DNA of 35,366 nt from a virus, in IMG/VR virus record IMGVR_UViG_3300032093_000430, positions 1-35,366 of that record, one strand, 5' to 3'. A program made the translations under genes and the position numbers. Shown piece after piece: positions 7,530 to 15,302 of the stretch (position 1 is its first letter; each line of letters starts with the position of its first letter). Below the pieces are notes generated by a model, which saw nothing but the letters and a program-made list of their open reading frames with translations, had not been told where the DNA came from and searched no databases.

Positions 7530-8378
7530 ATGCGATTTGAGAGAGTTCCGGTGCCTCCGTCCACGAGGCTGAAGGTTTTGGTGAGAGACGGATTCAGGTG
7601 CGTGTACTGCGGTGCGACGAAAGAAGATTCGCCCTTGGAGATCGACCATGTCATTCCAGTGTCGCGCGGAGGAACCAGCGACATTGGGAACCTCGTCGCG
7701 GCGTGCAAGCCATGCAATCGAGGGAAGCGTGCCAAGTCGCTTGTTGACGTCGAGGCCGCCGACATCGGCATCTACGTTTCGTCCTCAACCGAGCCAGCAA
7801 GAAACTTCATTCCGAGAGAGGCGGTCGAGTCGCAGGAGGCTTGCGCGAGCATGGAGAGCGAGTGGCTTGAGGCGCTGATGGCCTACTGGCCTCACGTTGA
7901 CGCATCTCCGAGTCCGCAGCGCGTTGGCTTTGGAGGCGAACTGACATTCAGGCCAGACTTCGTTTGTCGCGGGAGGTCAGGTTGCGACATAGGCGATGAA
8001 GTGCGAGTGCTTGTCATCCCGTGGTTTGATGTCGGCGAAGCGGACGCGAGGACCGAGCAGGAAATCAGGAATGCAGTCGTCTCCGGGTACGACGTTCCGA
8101 CGATGGTCCTCATGGGGCCGCCAGCGTTCTTCTTCGGCGTGCTTGTGAATGAGCGGTGGAAGGGAACGCCACGAGGACGGATTATCGACAGCCTTCTTCA
8201 GCCGCTGTGGGACTGGGAGAACACTGGCTGGTACCCCGACGAAGACCTCACGTTCCAAGACTTGCGAGAGCCTGTAAAGAGCCGCGACCTGTGTCCCATG
8301 TCGTGGGACTTTGAGTCAGAAAGGCTCTTCGGCGTCTACTCGTCGTTCTTCAACAGTGAGGTGCAGCATGGCTTTTGA
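7530..8378 (+). CDS. HNH endonuclease with an extra C-terminal domain
   Basis: 282 residues from ATG 7530 (AAAGGAG upstream). The N-terminal 65 residues form a classic HNH/McrA-type nuclease: C24xxC27, LEIDHVIPVSRGG with D39 and H40, N54, and C59xxC62. The remaining 215 residues are an unrecognised, acidic, tryptophan-containing domain. Codon choice is less GC-biased at third positions than in the SNF2 operon, shared with the downstream prim-pol, suggesting these genes arrived together or face different selection. It overlaps the prim-pol start by 11 bases. It could be a free-standing homing-type nuclease or a replication-associated nuclease; a cut site cannot be inferred. Confidence 0.85.
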   Translation: MRFERVPVPPSTRLKVLVRDGFRCVYCGATKEDSPLEIDHVIPVSRGGTSDIGNLVAACKPCNRGKRAKSLVDVEAADIGIYVSSSTEPARNFIPREAVESQEACASMESEWLEALMAYWPHVDASPSPQRVGFGGELTFRPDFVCRGRSGCDIGDEVRVLVIPWFDVGEADARTEQEIRNAVVSGYDVPTMVLMGPPAFFFGVLVNERWKGTPRGRIIDSLLQPLWDWENTGWYPDEDLTFQDLREPVKSRDLCPMSWDFESERLFGVYSSFFNSEVQHGF

Positions 8379-10167
8379 GTTCGACCCAGACGCAATGTTC
8401 AAGATGTGCGCCCTTTACCTTTCAAAGGGGCTTGTGCTTGTGCGTGTGCATGGGATATGGCCCGACGGCCGCTGCACATGCGGGCGAAAGGATCACGCAA
8501 TCGGCAAGTCTGGCGAGCGTAACTGCGGAAAGCACCCAGTCGGCGAAGACTGGATCAGCCGCGCCGCGCGAACAGAAGACGACATCCTTGAGTGGCTTGA
8601 GGACGGCATCCCGTTTAACGTGGGCTGCATCTTGGGGCCAGCAGGAAACGTGATCGACAGCGAGGACGACGACGAGGCTGCCAAGCAGTATCGGAAGTCG
8701 ATCGGCATGGAGGGGCTGGAGACGCCGACATGGACGAGCGGAAAATCGACACACCAACTGACGCTCTGGGACGAGAGGCTCGCAGAATGCAAAGGCACTG
8801 CGCGGCCTGGCGGCCTTGAGGTCCGCATTGGGGCCGGAGAAACGTCGATCCAAAGCGTCCTGCCGCCGTCGTGGCACAGGTCTGGAGTTCAGTACGCATG
8901 GAAGCCTGGTTTCGGGCTTGACGACGTCGAGATCGCAAAGACGCCAAGAGCGCTGCTTGTGGCACTTTGCAACGGAGCAGGACGCTCGGCAGGCAAGCCT
9001 GACGAGAAGCCGGCCTCGACAATGCTGTTTGGCGAGATACCGGACGGTCAACGGCACCGCGCAATCCTGCGGTGGTCGTGGTTCAAGATCGTGAACCAGT
9101 TGAACCCATTGAGCAGGCCCAATCAGGACATCACGACCAGGGAAATCCTCCTGCTGAATCAGCAGAACTGCAAGCCTCCAGCGCCGGACAAGGACGTCCG
9201 CGAGATCATCTCGGACTGCTACGAGCACTACAGGAGGAAGAGGGATTCCGGCTGGACGCCATCTGACCAGGACTCAACTGAAGAGGCTGTTGAAAGAGAG
9301 ATTCAGTCGCTGCCTCGTTCCAGCGAAGGGACGAAGCCGCCACCTGGAAGCGGCTTTGAGTTGTACGGCCTCAAGCGTGTCATGTACGGCAAGACGGAGG
9401 CTTACGAGCCTGGAGACTGGCGGATTGAAATGATCCACTCCGACCCGCCGGAGATCGTTTTGTGCGTCCCAGCGTGGGAGAAGACTCCATGCAAGGGACG
9501 CATCCACATGACGTTCGACACGTTTATGTCCGCGCAGAAGGTGGCGTCATCAGTCTTCTCTTCAACCAGGGCGTACATCCTCAACGGCGACTCTGGTCGC
9601 TGGCAGAAGATATGGAAGGGGCATGACGCATCGAAGTCGAACGGGTTCCAGAGCATCCCCGGACTCATGGAACTCCTCATGGCGAGGAAGCGTGAGGAGG
9701 ACGACATCGAGGTCGGCACATCGAGCCTTCGGTACGCCCAACTTGCGGCCTACGTCCTCCAGGTCTTCAAGAAGGCCACGCAGCCGCGAGACGAGGAGAA
9801 GCCGGAGCCGAACGAGTCCGGCAGGCCGTGCTGGGTGACTCCAGACGAACTATGGTTTCAGTGGGGGAAGGTCTGGGAAGACATCGGTCGCAGCCACGAC
9901 GTCGTGCCGGGAGAGCGGAACAGGGTCAGGGCCAGGCTCATCGACGCGATGGGCGTCAAGGACTTCGTCCACCAGCGGCACCGCTTTCACGGAGCCGGAA
10001 GGCTGGAATACGTCGTCTTCACCAGGGAGTGGCTGGCGGCGCTCGAAGCGATGGCTTCAGGGTCGGAGGATGATTGGACGGTAAAGGGGGATGCCGATGG
10101 GGGGGCAAGCGCGGACCCAAATCACTCACCGTCCACCGTCCATGCGTCTGAAGTCGTTGAAATCTAA
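8368..10167 (+). CDS. bifunctional primase-polymerase (prim-pol, AEP superfamily)
   Basis: 599 residues. The N-terminal ~200 residues show the prim-pol layout: ALYLSKGLVLVRVHG, a zinc-like CTCGRKD...NCGKHPVGEDW segment, NVGCILGPAGNVIDSEDDD holding the acidic metal-binding residues, then the RIGAG and LPPSWH strands. Such enzymes make primers and may extend them. The C-terminal half has no recognisable helicase motor; residues about 430-570 look like a winged-helix DNA-binding tail. Start ATG 8368 is preferred over an in-frame start 57 bases upstream because of GAGGTG spacing. It is the likely primase of the element, with the UvrD-like helicase downstream. Confidence 0.82.
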   Translation: MAFEFDPDAMFKMCALYLSKGLVLVRVHGIWPDGRCTCGRKDHAIGKSGERNCGKHPVGEDWISRAARTEDDILEWLEDGIPFNVGCILGPAGNVIDSEDDDEAAKQYRKSIGMEGLETPTWTSGKSTHQLTLWDERLAECKGTARPGGLEVRIGAGETSIQSVLPPSWHRSGVQYAWKPGFGLDDVEIAKTPRALLVALCNGAGRSAGKPDEKPASTMLFGEIPDGQRHRAILRWSWFKIVNQLNPLSRPNQDITTREILLLNQQNCKPPAPDKDVREIISDCYEHYRRKRDSGWTPSDQDSTEEAVEREIQSLPRSSEGTKPPPGSGFELYGLKRVMYGKTEAYEPGDWRIEMIHSDPPEIVLCVPAWEKTPCKGRIHMTFDTFMSAQKVASSVFSSTRAYILNGDSGRWQKIWKGHDASKSNGFQSIPGLMELLMARKREEDDIEVGTSSLRYAQLAAYVLQVFKKATQPRDEEKPEPNESGRPCWVTPDELWFQWGKVWEDIGRSHDVVPGERNRVRARLIDAMGVKDFVHQRHRFHGAGRLEYVVFTREWLAALEAMASGSEDDWTVKGDADGGASADPNHSPSTVHASEVVEI

Positions 10168-10209
10168 GGACTTAAGGTGGACGGCTTACCCATCTTAACA
10201 GACCGTCCA
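10075..10209. promoter_or_regulatory. cluster of GGACGG/CCGTCC half-sites at the prim-pol/helicase junction
   Basis: TGGACGG occurs at 10075-10081 and 10178-10184, CCGTCC occurs twice in tandem near 10129-10141 and again at 10203-10208. The last pair can form a 7-bp stem (10178-10184 with 10203-10209) with an 18-base loop just before the ribosome-binding site of the next gene. Possible operator or RNA regulatory hairpin; inferred from pattern only. Confidence 0.35.
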
Positions 10210-10240
10210 AGCGTCAGTTTTCACAAAAGGAGTTGCGAAA

Positions 10241-11902
10241 ATGAGTTTGCAGTGCCTGCGGGCGATTGGTGGGGCCGGGACGGGGAAGACGAGCCTGATG
10301 AAGCAGACCGCCGAGAAGGCTCTGGCGAGGCCAGAGATGGGCGGAAATCCGTTTGCCCTCGGGTACTCCAGTTTCACGCGGGCGGCCCGCCTGGAGGCAG
10401 CGGTGCGTTGTGGGACGGCTTGGGGCGTGCCGCCGCAGGAGTTGATGGAGCAGGGATGGTTTCGGACGGCCCACTCTGTCTGCTTCAAGCAGTTGGGCGT
10501 TAGCAGGGGGGAGATGATCTCTGGAAGCAAGGACGACCAAAAGTGGATCAGCGAGGCCGTCGGCAGCGACGTCGCCTTTGCTGTTGACGACGACGAGGAC
10601 GGCGGAATCGCCATCTACCAAGGCGATCCGGTTGCGGCGGCGGCTTTGAACTACTGGTCGCTGGCTCGGAATATGTGCCGTCCACTGCGGGAGGTCGTTG
10701 AGTCCGACTACGACCCGGAGGCACCGTCGGCCGGCGAGGTGATCAAGCGGATTGAGATGTATGAGCAGGCCAAGCGGCTTGACGGCCGGTTTGACTTCAC
10801 AGACCTCTTGGCGAGATTCGTTGGCATCAAGTTCGACCCAGAGGCAGGGCCGATTGAAGTGGCCCCACAGGGTGCTGTCCCAGATGAGGTTGTCGGATGG
10901 ATTTTCGACGAAGCGCAGGACGCCAGCCGGCTGCTCGACCTGGCTTGCAGGCGTCTCGTGACTGGTGACTCGTGCCGCTGGGCGTGGCTTGTGGGCGACC
11001 CGTATCAGGTTCTCTTTAGTTGGGCCGGGGCGTCCGCGAGCCACTTCATGTCGTGGGATGCGCAGAAGCAGCACATCATGCCAAAGTCATACCGCTGCCC
11101 GTCGGCGATTATGCGGGCTGGCGAGCGTTGTCTCCAGCGGCTGCCTGACTACTGGGACCGCGGCATAGCGCCGGCAGACCACGATGGCGATGTTGTGGAG
11201 AGCGAGAATTACGAAGACGACCTGGCTGACTTGCGGCCAGACGAAGACACCCTGGTAATTGCCACGACCAACAGAAACGTGTTCAAAATAAAGGCGATTC
11301 TTGAGGACATCGGCATCCCATACCGCTACACTAAGAACAGGCGTGAGGGGGCGACTTGCAAGGAACTGGGGATGGCTGGTTTGTGGAGCCTCCAGCACGG
11401 CGAGGGCGTTTCTGGGGAGGCTTGGGGTCGCATCATGGACATCCTCCCGTCAAAAACCAGGGACGGCGCAGAGATGCTCTCAAGGGGGAGCAAGGCCAAG
11501 TGGAAGAAGGGTCTGTCGGCCGAGTACGACCGCGTCTACCCCGAGGACTTGCCGTCACTCGGCGCATCGCCGGAGTTGTGTCAGGCCGTTGCTTCAGGCT
11601 CGTGGGCTGGCCTGCCGGACGGCGGCACGAAGTGGGTGCGGGCGGCGAAGAAGTGGGGCGTCGAAGCCGTCAGCGAGCCGAAGGTTCGGATCGGAACCAT
11701 TCACTCGGCGAAGGGGATGGAGGCGTCAAAGGTAATTGTCCTCACGGCAGTTTCCTACAGGTCAAGACTTGGTGAGGAAATGGACGATGAAAAGTTTGCG
11801 GAGCAGCGCCGCATCGAGTACGTCGCCTGCACTCGCGCAAAGCACAAACTGATTTTGGCTCACGACCCGCGGGCGAAGAGCCGGATGGAGGTTCCGCTGT
11901 GA
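10241..11902 (+). CDS. UvrD/Rep-like superfamily 1 helicase
   Basis: 553 residues with all signature motifs: Walker A GGAGTGKTS (10-18), DEAQD near 223-227, motif III GDPYQVLFSWAGA, motif V TIHSAKGMEASKVIVL and motif VI RRIEYVACTRAKHKL. This is a compact SF1A 3'-to-5' helicase; the pattern DEAQD...GDPYQ...F.WAGA is typical of phage UvrD-like helicases. Start ATG 10241 follows AAAAGGAG. It overlaps the next gene by four bases (GTGA). It probably unwinds DNA for the prim-pol or acts in recombination. Confidence 0.93.
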   Translation: MSLQCLRAIGGAGTGKTSLMKQTAEKALARPEMGGNPFALGYSSFTRAARLEAAVRCGTAWGVPPQELMEQGWFRTAHSVCFKQLGVSRGEMISGSKDDQKWISEAVGSDVAFAVDDDEDGGIAIYQGDPVAAAALNYWSLARNMCRPLREVVESDYDPEAPSAGEVIKRIEMYEQAKRLDGRFDFTDLLARFVGIKFDPEAGPIEVAPQGAVPDEVVGWIFDEAQDASRLLDLACRRLVTGDSCRWAWLVGDPYQVLFSWAGASASHFMSWDAQKQHIMPKSYRCPSAIMRAGERCLQRLPDYWDRGIAPADHDGDVVESENYEDDLADLRPDEDTLVIATTNRNVFKIKAILEDIGIPYRYTKNRREGATCKELGMAGLWSLQHGEGVSGEAWGRIMDILPSKTRDGAEMLSRGSKAKWKKGLSAEYDRVYPEDLPSLGASPELCQAVASGSWAGLPDGGTKWVRAAKKWGVEAVSEPKVRIGTIHSAKGMEASKVIVLTAVSYRSRLGEEMDDEKFAEQRRIEYVACTRAKHKLILAHDPRAKSRMEVPL

Positions 11903-12360
11903 CAACGCTGTTTGATGTGTCCCCAGAGGAACCGACGCGGTCGCGGAAGGCTCGACAGGCTCGGGCCGCCGTTTTGGATGCCGACAAAACGCCATCGACA
12001 TCCCCCTATATAGGGAAAGTGACCCTGGAGGCTTTGGGTAAGTACGACGACGAGGTCTGTGCTGACGAGGCTTGCAGGGGTACGGCCCATGACATCATCG
12101 ACGAGCATCGCGGCCAATGGCTACTGGAGTGCTGCTTCTGCGGCACAGGCCAGTGGGTGCCTGCCGTCGTGGGCCACCTAAAGCCAAGACAGGAGGAGTT
12201 CCGTTTCCGCGACGGCCGGTTTGCCGGCCTGACGATCGCCGAGGCCAGCCGCGAGCCGCGCGGGCCGGACTACCTGAAGTGGGCGGCCGAGAGCCACCCG
12301 CGGCCGATGGTTCGAGAGGCGGTGAAAACTTGGATTGCATCCCACCCAGCCTGCGTGTAG
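11899..12360 (+). CDS. zinc-ribbon protein with ExoX-C-like domain
   Basis: 153 residues from GTG 11899. A four-cysteine unit (CADEAC ... CCFC, residues about 53-82) looks like a zinc ribbon. The C-terminal part, FRFRDGRFAGLTIAEA...DYLKWA, follows the short domain attached to exonuclease X and many phage proteins (F-G-x-x-G-x-T-I ... YL-W), usually thought to be a nucleic-acid binding or partner-binding module. The nuclease domain itself is absent. Translationally coupled to the helicase, so probably a helicase accessory. Its TAG stop lies within a repeated 11-bp dyad (12356-12366). Confidence 0.72.
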   Translation: MTTLFDVSPEEPTRSRKARQARAAVLDADKTPSTSPYIGKVTLEALGKYDDEVCADEACRGTAHDIIDEHRGQWLLECCFCGTGQWVPAVVGHLKPRQEEFRFRDGRFAGLTIAEASREPRGPDYLKWAAESHPRPMVREAVKTWIASHPACV

Positions 12361-12366
12361 GCTACT
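12335..12366 (+). promoter_or_regulatory. possible csrA promoter overlapping a TAGGCTACT dyad
   Basis: TTGCAT (12335-12340), 17-base spacer and TAGGCT (12358-12363). The -10-like box is part of TGTAGGCTACT (12356-12366), which recurs at 15905-15915 and twice on the minus strand at 27149-27183. Confidence 0.4.
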
Positions 12367-12393
12367 CCCCACGACACCGGAAGGAGCCGTTTC

Positions 12394-12561
12394 ATGCTCG
12401 TCATCACCCGCCGCCGCGGCGAGAAAGTCCAGATCGGGCCAGACATCGAGGTCATGGTCACGCAGGTTCGCGAAGGCGCCGTTCGCCTCGCGATCAAGGC
12501 ACCGCCGGAGACGGTGGTCGTCAGGACGGAGTTGCTTGCTGGCAAGGAGGCTGGGAAGTGA
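12394..12561 (+). CDS. csrA: CsrA/RsmA-family translational regulator
   Basis: 55 residues beginning MLVITRRRGEKVQIG and continuing DIEVMVTQVREGAVRLAIKAPPETVVVRTEL, which matches CsrA from end to end (MLVLTRK.GE...I.I......V.RLGI.AP....V.R.E). CsrA dimers bind ANGGA in 5' leaders, usually at the ribosome-binding site, and block or modify translation. The key positions R44 (VVVRTE) and the L2-T5-R6 strand are present. Ribosome-binding site GGAAGGAG lies upstream. It overlaps the next gene by one base. A phage-borne copy could redirect host metabolism or control the element's own leaders, many of which carry AGAGGAGAG. Confidence 0.9.
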   Translation: MLVITRRRGEKVQIGPDIEVMVTQVREGAVRLAIKAPPETVVVRTELLAGKEAGK

Positions 12562-12707
12562 TGGAACGCCGAGACCTTCTGAAGTTCTTCCCGCTCGCTC
12601 CGCTGGCGTTTCGGGACGGCAAAGGCATCGTCGTCACAGAGCCGCCTGTGTTGCGGGCCGACAAGGAGTGCCGGAAGATCGAGCAGGAGGTGGCAAGCAA
12701 TGGTTGA
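12561..12707 (+). CDS. small protein with twin-arginine-like N-terminus, 48 aa
   Basis: ATG 12561 overlaps the csrA stop (TGATG) and the stop at 12705-12707 lies inside the RtcB start region. The product begins MERRDLLKFFPLAPLAF, which resembles the RRxFLK core of Tat signals but has a very short hydrophobic part. The rest is charged. Its tight position between csrA and rtcB supports translation. Function unknown. Confidence 0.55.
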   Translation: MERRDLLKFFPLAPLAFRDGKGIVVTEPPVLRADKECRKIEQEVASNG

Positions 12708-13884
12708 AGATCGAGCGTATGCCTCATTCGGCCCTGTAGACTCCGGTTCGTCGGAGCAACTTCGCCGATGCCTGGAAGTCTCTGGCGAGGAGTCTCGCGG
12801 CGTTTTGTGCGCAGACCACCACCTTGGCTATGGAATGCCAATCGGCGGCGTGGTCGCCTCGAAGACGCACATCATGCCAGCGGGCGTCGGATACGACATC
12901 GCCTGCGGGAATATGGCCGTCCGCACTGCGATTCTGGCCTCCGACCTCGATGTTTCGTCTGTCATGGACGAGGTTGCTGCGAAGATCAGTTTTGGCGTTG
13001 GCAGGTCAAACGAAGACCCGATTCGCGAGCACCCCGTATTCGACAGGATCGCGTCATGCAGGGTTCCAGTGCAGCGGAGAATGCTGGAACTTGCTCGGTC
13101 TCAGTTAGGCACGGTCGGTAGCGGAAACCACTATGTAGATCTTTTCGAGGACCGCGCCGACGGCCGGCTGTGGATCGGCGTGCATTTCGGCTCGCGAGGA
13201 TTCGGCCACAAGACGGCGACGCACTTCTTGCACGAGGCCGGCAGCACAGACGACTCGATGCACGCGGTCCCCGTTGCCATTCCGATTGGGTCGAACCTTG
13301 CCGAGCAGTACCTGGAAGCGATGGAGGTTGCCGGCGATTATGCCTACGCTGGCCGCGAGTGGGTTGTTGGCAAGGTTCTGTCCATTCTCGGCAATCCTGC
13401 TGTGGACATCAGCGTCCACAACCACCACAACTTTGCGTGGCGGGAGATTCACGACGGCGAGGAGTGGTACGTCACACGCAAAGGCGCAACTCCTGCGTTC
13501 CCAGGCCAGCGCGGATTCATCGGCGGCAGCATGGGCGACGACGCCGTGATCGTCGAAGGCGTCGATTCGCAGGCTTCGAGGGACGCCTTTTACTCCACGG
13601 TGCATGGCGCCGGCCGCGTTATGGGCCGCATGGAGGCTCGCGGCAAGTGGAAGAACGGCCAGTGCGTCCGCGAGCCGCGTGTTGACTGGAGGGCATCGCG
13701 AGGCGCAGTAGTAGGCAAGGGCGTCGAACTTCGCGGTGCCGATGCCGACGAGGCTCCAGAGTGCTACAAGCGGCTGCCGGATGTTCTGGCTCACCACGCA
13801 GGCACGATCACTGTTCTGCACACGCTCCGTCCTGTCGGGGTTGCTATGGCAGGCAAGGAAATCGTGGACCCGTACAAGGACTAG
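12700..13884 (+). CDS. rtcB: RtcB-family RNA ligase
   Basis: 394 residues. Motifs in order: GVGYDIACGN (D66 and C69, metal ligands), GTVGSGNHYVD (137-147), VHFGSRGFGH (161-170, H162), HNHHNFAW (240-247), TRKGATPA (259-266) and VHGAGR (301-306), whose H302 sits at the position that is guanylylated in RtcB. The family seals RNA 2',3'-cyclic phosphate to 5'-OH using GTP and Mn(II). The size fits the shorter RtcB branch found in many phages. The start overlaps the previous gene by eight bases. A likely job is repair of tRNAs or other RNAs cleaved by host toxins. A structured intergenic stretch follows the next small gene. Confidence 0.92.
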   Translation: MVEDRAYASFGPVDSGSSEQLRRCLEVSGEESRGVLCADHHLGYGMPIGGVVASKTHIMPAGVGYDIACGNMAVRTAILASDLDVSSVMDEVAAKISFGVGRSNEDPIREHPVFDRIASCRVPVQRRMLELARSQLGTVGSGNHYVDLFEDRADGRLWIGVHFGSRGFGHKTATHFLHEAGSTDDSMHAVPVAIPIGSNLAEQYLEAMEVAGDYAYAGREWVVGKVLSILGNPAVDISVHNHHNFAWREIHDGEEWYVTRKGATPAFPGQRGFIGGSMGDDAVIVEGVDSQASRDAFYSTVHGAGRVMGRMEARGKWKNGQCVREPRVDWRASRGAVVGKGVELRGADADEAPECYKRLPDVLAHHAGTITVLHTLRPVGVAMAGKEIVDPYKD

Positions 13885-13891
13885 CAATCCA

Positions 13892-13996
13892 ATGGACACC
13901 CTCCACACCTGGCTCAACGTAGCCTGCATCCTCGCGATTGTCGGAGTGGCAACGTGGTTTTCGTTGCTGCGGTACACGACGTGGTTCGAGGAGTGA
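13892..13996 (+). CDS. 34-residue single-pass membrane peptide
   Basis: ATG 13892, seven bases after the RtcB stop. The product is MDTLHTWL..., with a hydrophobic core (VACILAIVGVATWFSLL) followed by RYTTWFEE, giving one membrane helix with charged ends. No clear ribosome-binding site is seen, so translation may depend on coupling to rtcB. Unrecognised; possible small holin or membrane-associated peptide. Confidence 0.5.
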   Translation: MDTLHTWLNVACILAIVGVATWFSLLRYTTWFEE

Positions 13997-14001
13997 CCAC
14001 A

Positions 14002-14091
14002 GCCCCGATAGTTTGGACCCGGCGGCAGCCACCGGGCATCGGTAAAACGCGGCGATAAGAGCCGAGACCCCGTTCGATCCGGGTAGGGGCG
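14002..14091 (+). other. structured intergenic RNA candidate
   Basis: The 102-base gap 13997-14098 is rich in pairing. CCGAT (14005-14009) pairs with ATCGG (14038-14042) and encloses CCCGG/CCGGG (14018-14022 with 14032-14036); CGGC(GATAAGA)GCCG forms a 4-bp stem with a 7-base loop (14050-14064); then CCCCG(TTCGATC)CGGG resembles a tRNA T arm, and GCCCC (14002-14006) can pair with GGGGC (14086-14090). It is not a normal tRNA: no D arm, no T33, no CCA. It may be a leader structure, tRNA mimic or degenerate tRNA. Confidence 0.4.
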
Positions 14092-14098
14092 CTTTCTC

Positions 14099-14335
14099 AT
14101 GAACCTTCAAGGCCACATCAAAGGCAACAAGCGGCTTCGTCGTCGCGTCGATTCGTTGAAGCAGCGTGTCGGGCGGCTGGAGTACCTCATCGGCCGCCTG
14201 GTGACGGCGGCCGACATGAGGGGCTACGGCGACGACCCGATGGTGCTGGTGGCGGCCAGGACGATCGGCTGGCAGCGGTGGGCGGATGAGAAGCGGGAGA
14301 TGGTGGCGAGGCGTGTGGAGGAGATGCGGCCGTGA
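14099..14335 (+). CDS. basic coiled-coil protein, 78 aa
   Basis: ATG 14099 follows the structured gap; no canonical ribosome-binding site is close, GGTAGGGG being 13 bases away. The sequence is basic and helical: NKRLRRRVDSLKQRVGRLEYLIGRLV has leucine/valine heptads, suggesting a dimer. The stop overlaps the methyltransferase GTG (GTGA). Function unknown; nucleic-acid binding is plausible given the charge. Confidence 0.65.
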   Translation: MNLQGHIKGNKRLRRRVDSLKQRVGRLEYLIGRLVTAADMRGYGDDPMVLVAARTIGWQRWADEKREMVARRVEEMRP

Positions 14336-15051
14336 GCATCCACATCGGCGACTGCCTTGACGTCCTGCCGACGCTCGACCGCGAAAGCGTCGATCTCGTC
14401 GTCACCGACCCGCCGTACAACATCGGCATCGACTATGGCAAAGGCCGAAAGGCAGACCGCCGCGGCGACTACGACATCTGGTGCGGCCAGTGGATCAAAT
14501 GGTGCCATCGAGTGCTAAAGCCGCACGGGTCTCTCTGGGTCATCAGCGGCCAGGAGCACGGCGCCGACATAGACATCGCCATCCAGGCGACAGGCATGAC
14601 GATGCGAAATCGCATCACCTGGCACGAGACGTTCGGCGTCTACTGCCACAACAAGTTCGGCCGCACGAGCCGGCCGATCTACTACGCAGTCGAGAACCCG
14701 AAGCACTTCACGTTCAACAAGGCCGCGGTCACCGTGCCTTCGGCGCGGCAGGAAAAATACGGCGATCGGAGGGCCGCGGCCGGCGGGAAGATCATGGGCG
14801 ACGTGTGGACGATCAGCCGGGTGTGCGGCACGTTCAAGGAGCGTGTCGATGGCGTGCCGACGCAACTGCCGGAGGAGTTGGTGCGGCGGATCGTCTGCGT
14901 GTCGAGCAACCCAGGCGACGTCGTGCTCGATCCGTTCGCCGGCTCCGGCACCACCCCGGTCGTCGCCGCGAAACTGGGGCGCAATCCAATCGGCATCGAA
15001 CTCAACCCAGACTACGCCGCCATCGCAAGGCAGCGGATGGAGGCGGCGTGA
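14332..15051 (+). CDS. DNA methyltransferase, N4-cytosine/N6-adenine type
   Basis: 239 residues of the beta class: catalytic DPPY at 26-29 comes first, the SAM-binding DPFAGSGTT near 200-208 comes last, and NPDYAAIARQRM closes the fold. The family transfers a methyl group from SAM to an exocyclic amino group in a short DNA site. No restriction enzyme or specificity subunit is nearby, so it is a solitary (orphan) methyltransferase that may protect the element from host restriction or mark its DNA. Start is GTG 14332, overlapping the upstream stop; the end overlaps the next GTG. Confidence 0.92.
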   Translation: MSIHIGDCLDVLPTLDRESVDLVVTDPPYNIGIDYGKGRKADRRGDYDIWCGQWIKWCHRVLKPHGSLWVISGQEHGADIDIAIQATGMTMRNRITWHETFGVYCHNKFGRTSRPIYYAVENPKHFTFNKAAVTVPSARQEKYGDRRAAAGGKIMGDVWTISRVCGTFKERVDGVPTQLPEELVRRIVCVSSNPGDVVLDPFAGSGTTPVVAAKLGRNPIGIELNPDYAAIARQRMEAA

Positions 15052-15302
15052 CCCTCGACGACCTCCGCGAACTCAACCCAGAAGCCCTCCTCGCCGACGG
15101 CCTGGAGGCCGCTCTCATCGGCTACACGGTGAACACGCACCATGCCCACGTCGCCGTCTACGACATCGACAAGTGCATCGACGTCCTCGTTGAGCGCGAC
15201 GGCATGACGCCCGAGGAGGCCGACGAGTTCCTGTCGTTCAATACGATCTGTGCCTATGTAGGCGAGAACGGCCCGCTTTACATCCAGAGGTTTTGCGAAT
15301 GA
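15048..15302 (+). CDS. small conserved phage protein (DGMTPEEA family), 84 aa
   Basis: From GTG 15048. The run DIDKCIDVLVERDGMTPEEADEF followed by FNTICAYVGENGPLYI is a pattern I recognise from many phage and environmental small proteins (VL-RDGM--EEA-E---FN--GAYVGE--P-F). Its role is not established. It is coupled to the methyltransferase in front (GTGA) and to the GNAT-like gene behind (ATGA), so the three form one translated unit. Confidence 0.8.
   Translation: MTLDDLRELNPEALLADGLEAALIGYTVNTHHAHVAVYDIDKCIDVLVERDGMTPEEADEFLSFNTICAYVGENGPLYIQRFCE

Noticed and set aside
14002-14091. A tRNA gene
   Set aside because: The 3' part resembles a T arm, but there is no D arm, the 7-base loop lacks T33, the closing stem has a mismatch, and the 3' end is not CCA.
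13105-14100. 331-codon minus-strand frame opposite rtcB
   Set aside because: Antisense to an unambiguous RtcB; no leader or motif support.
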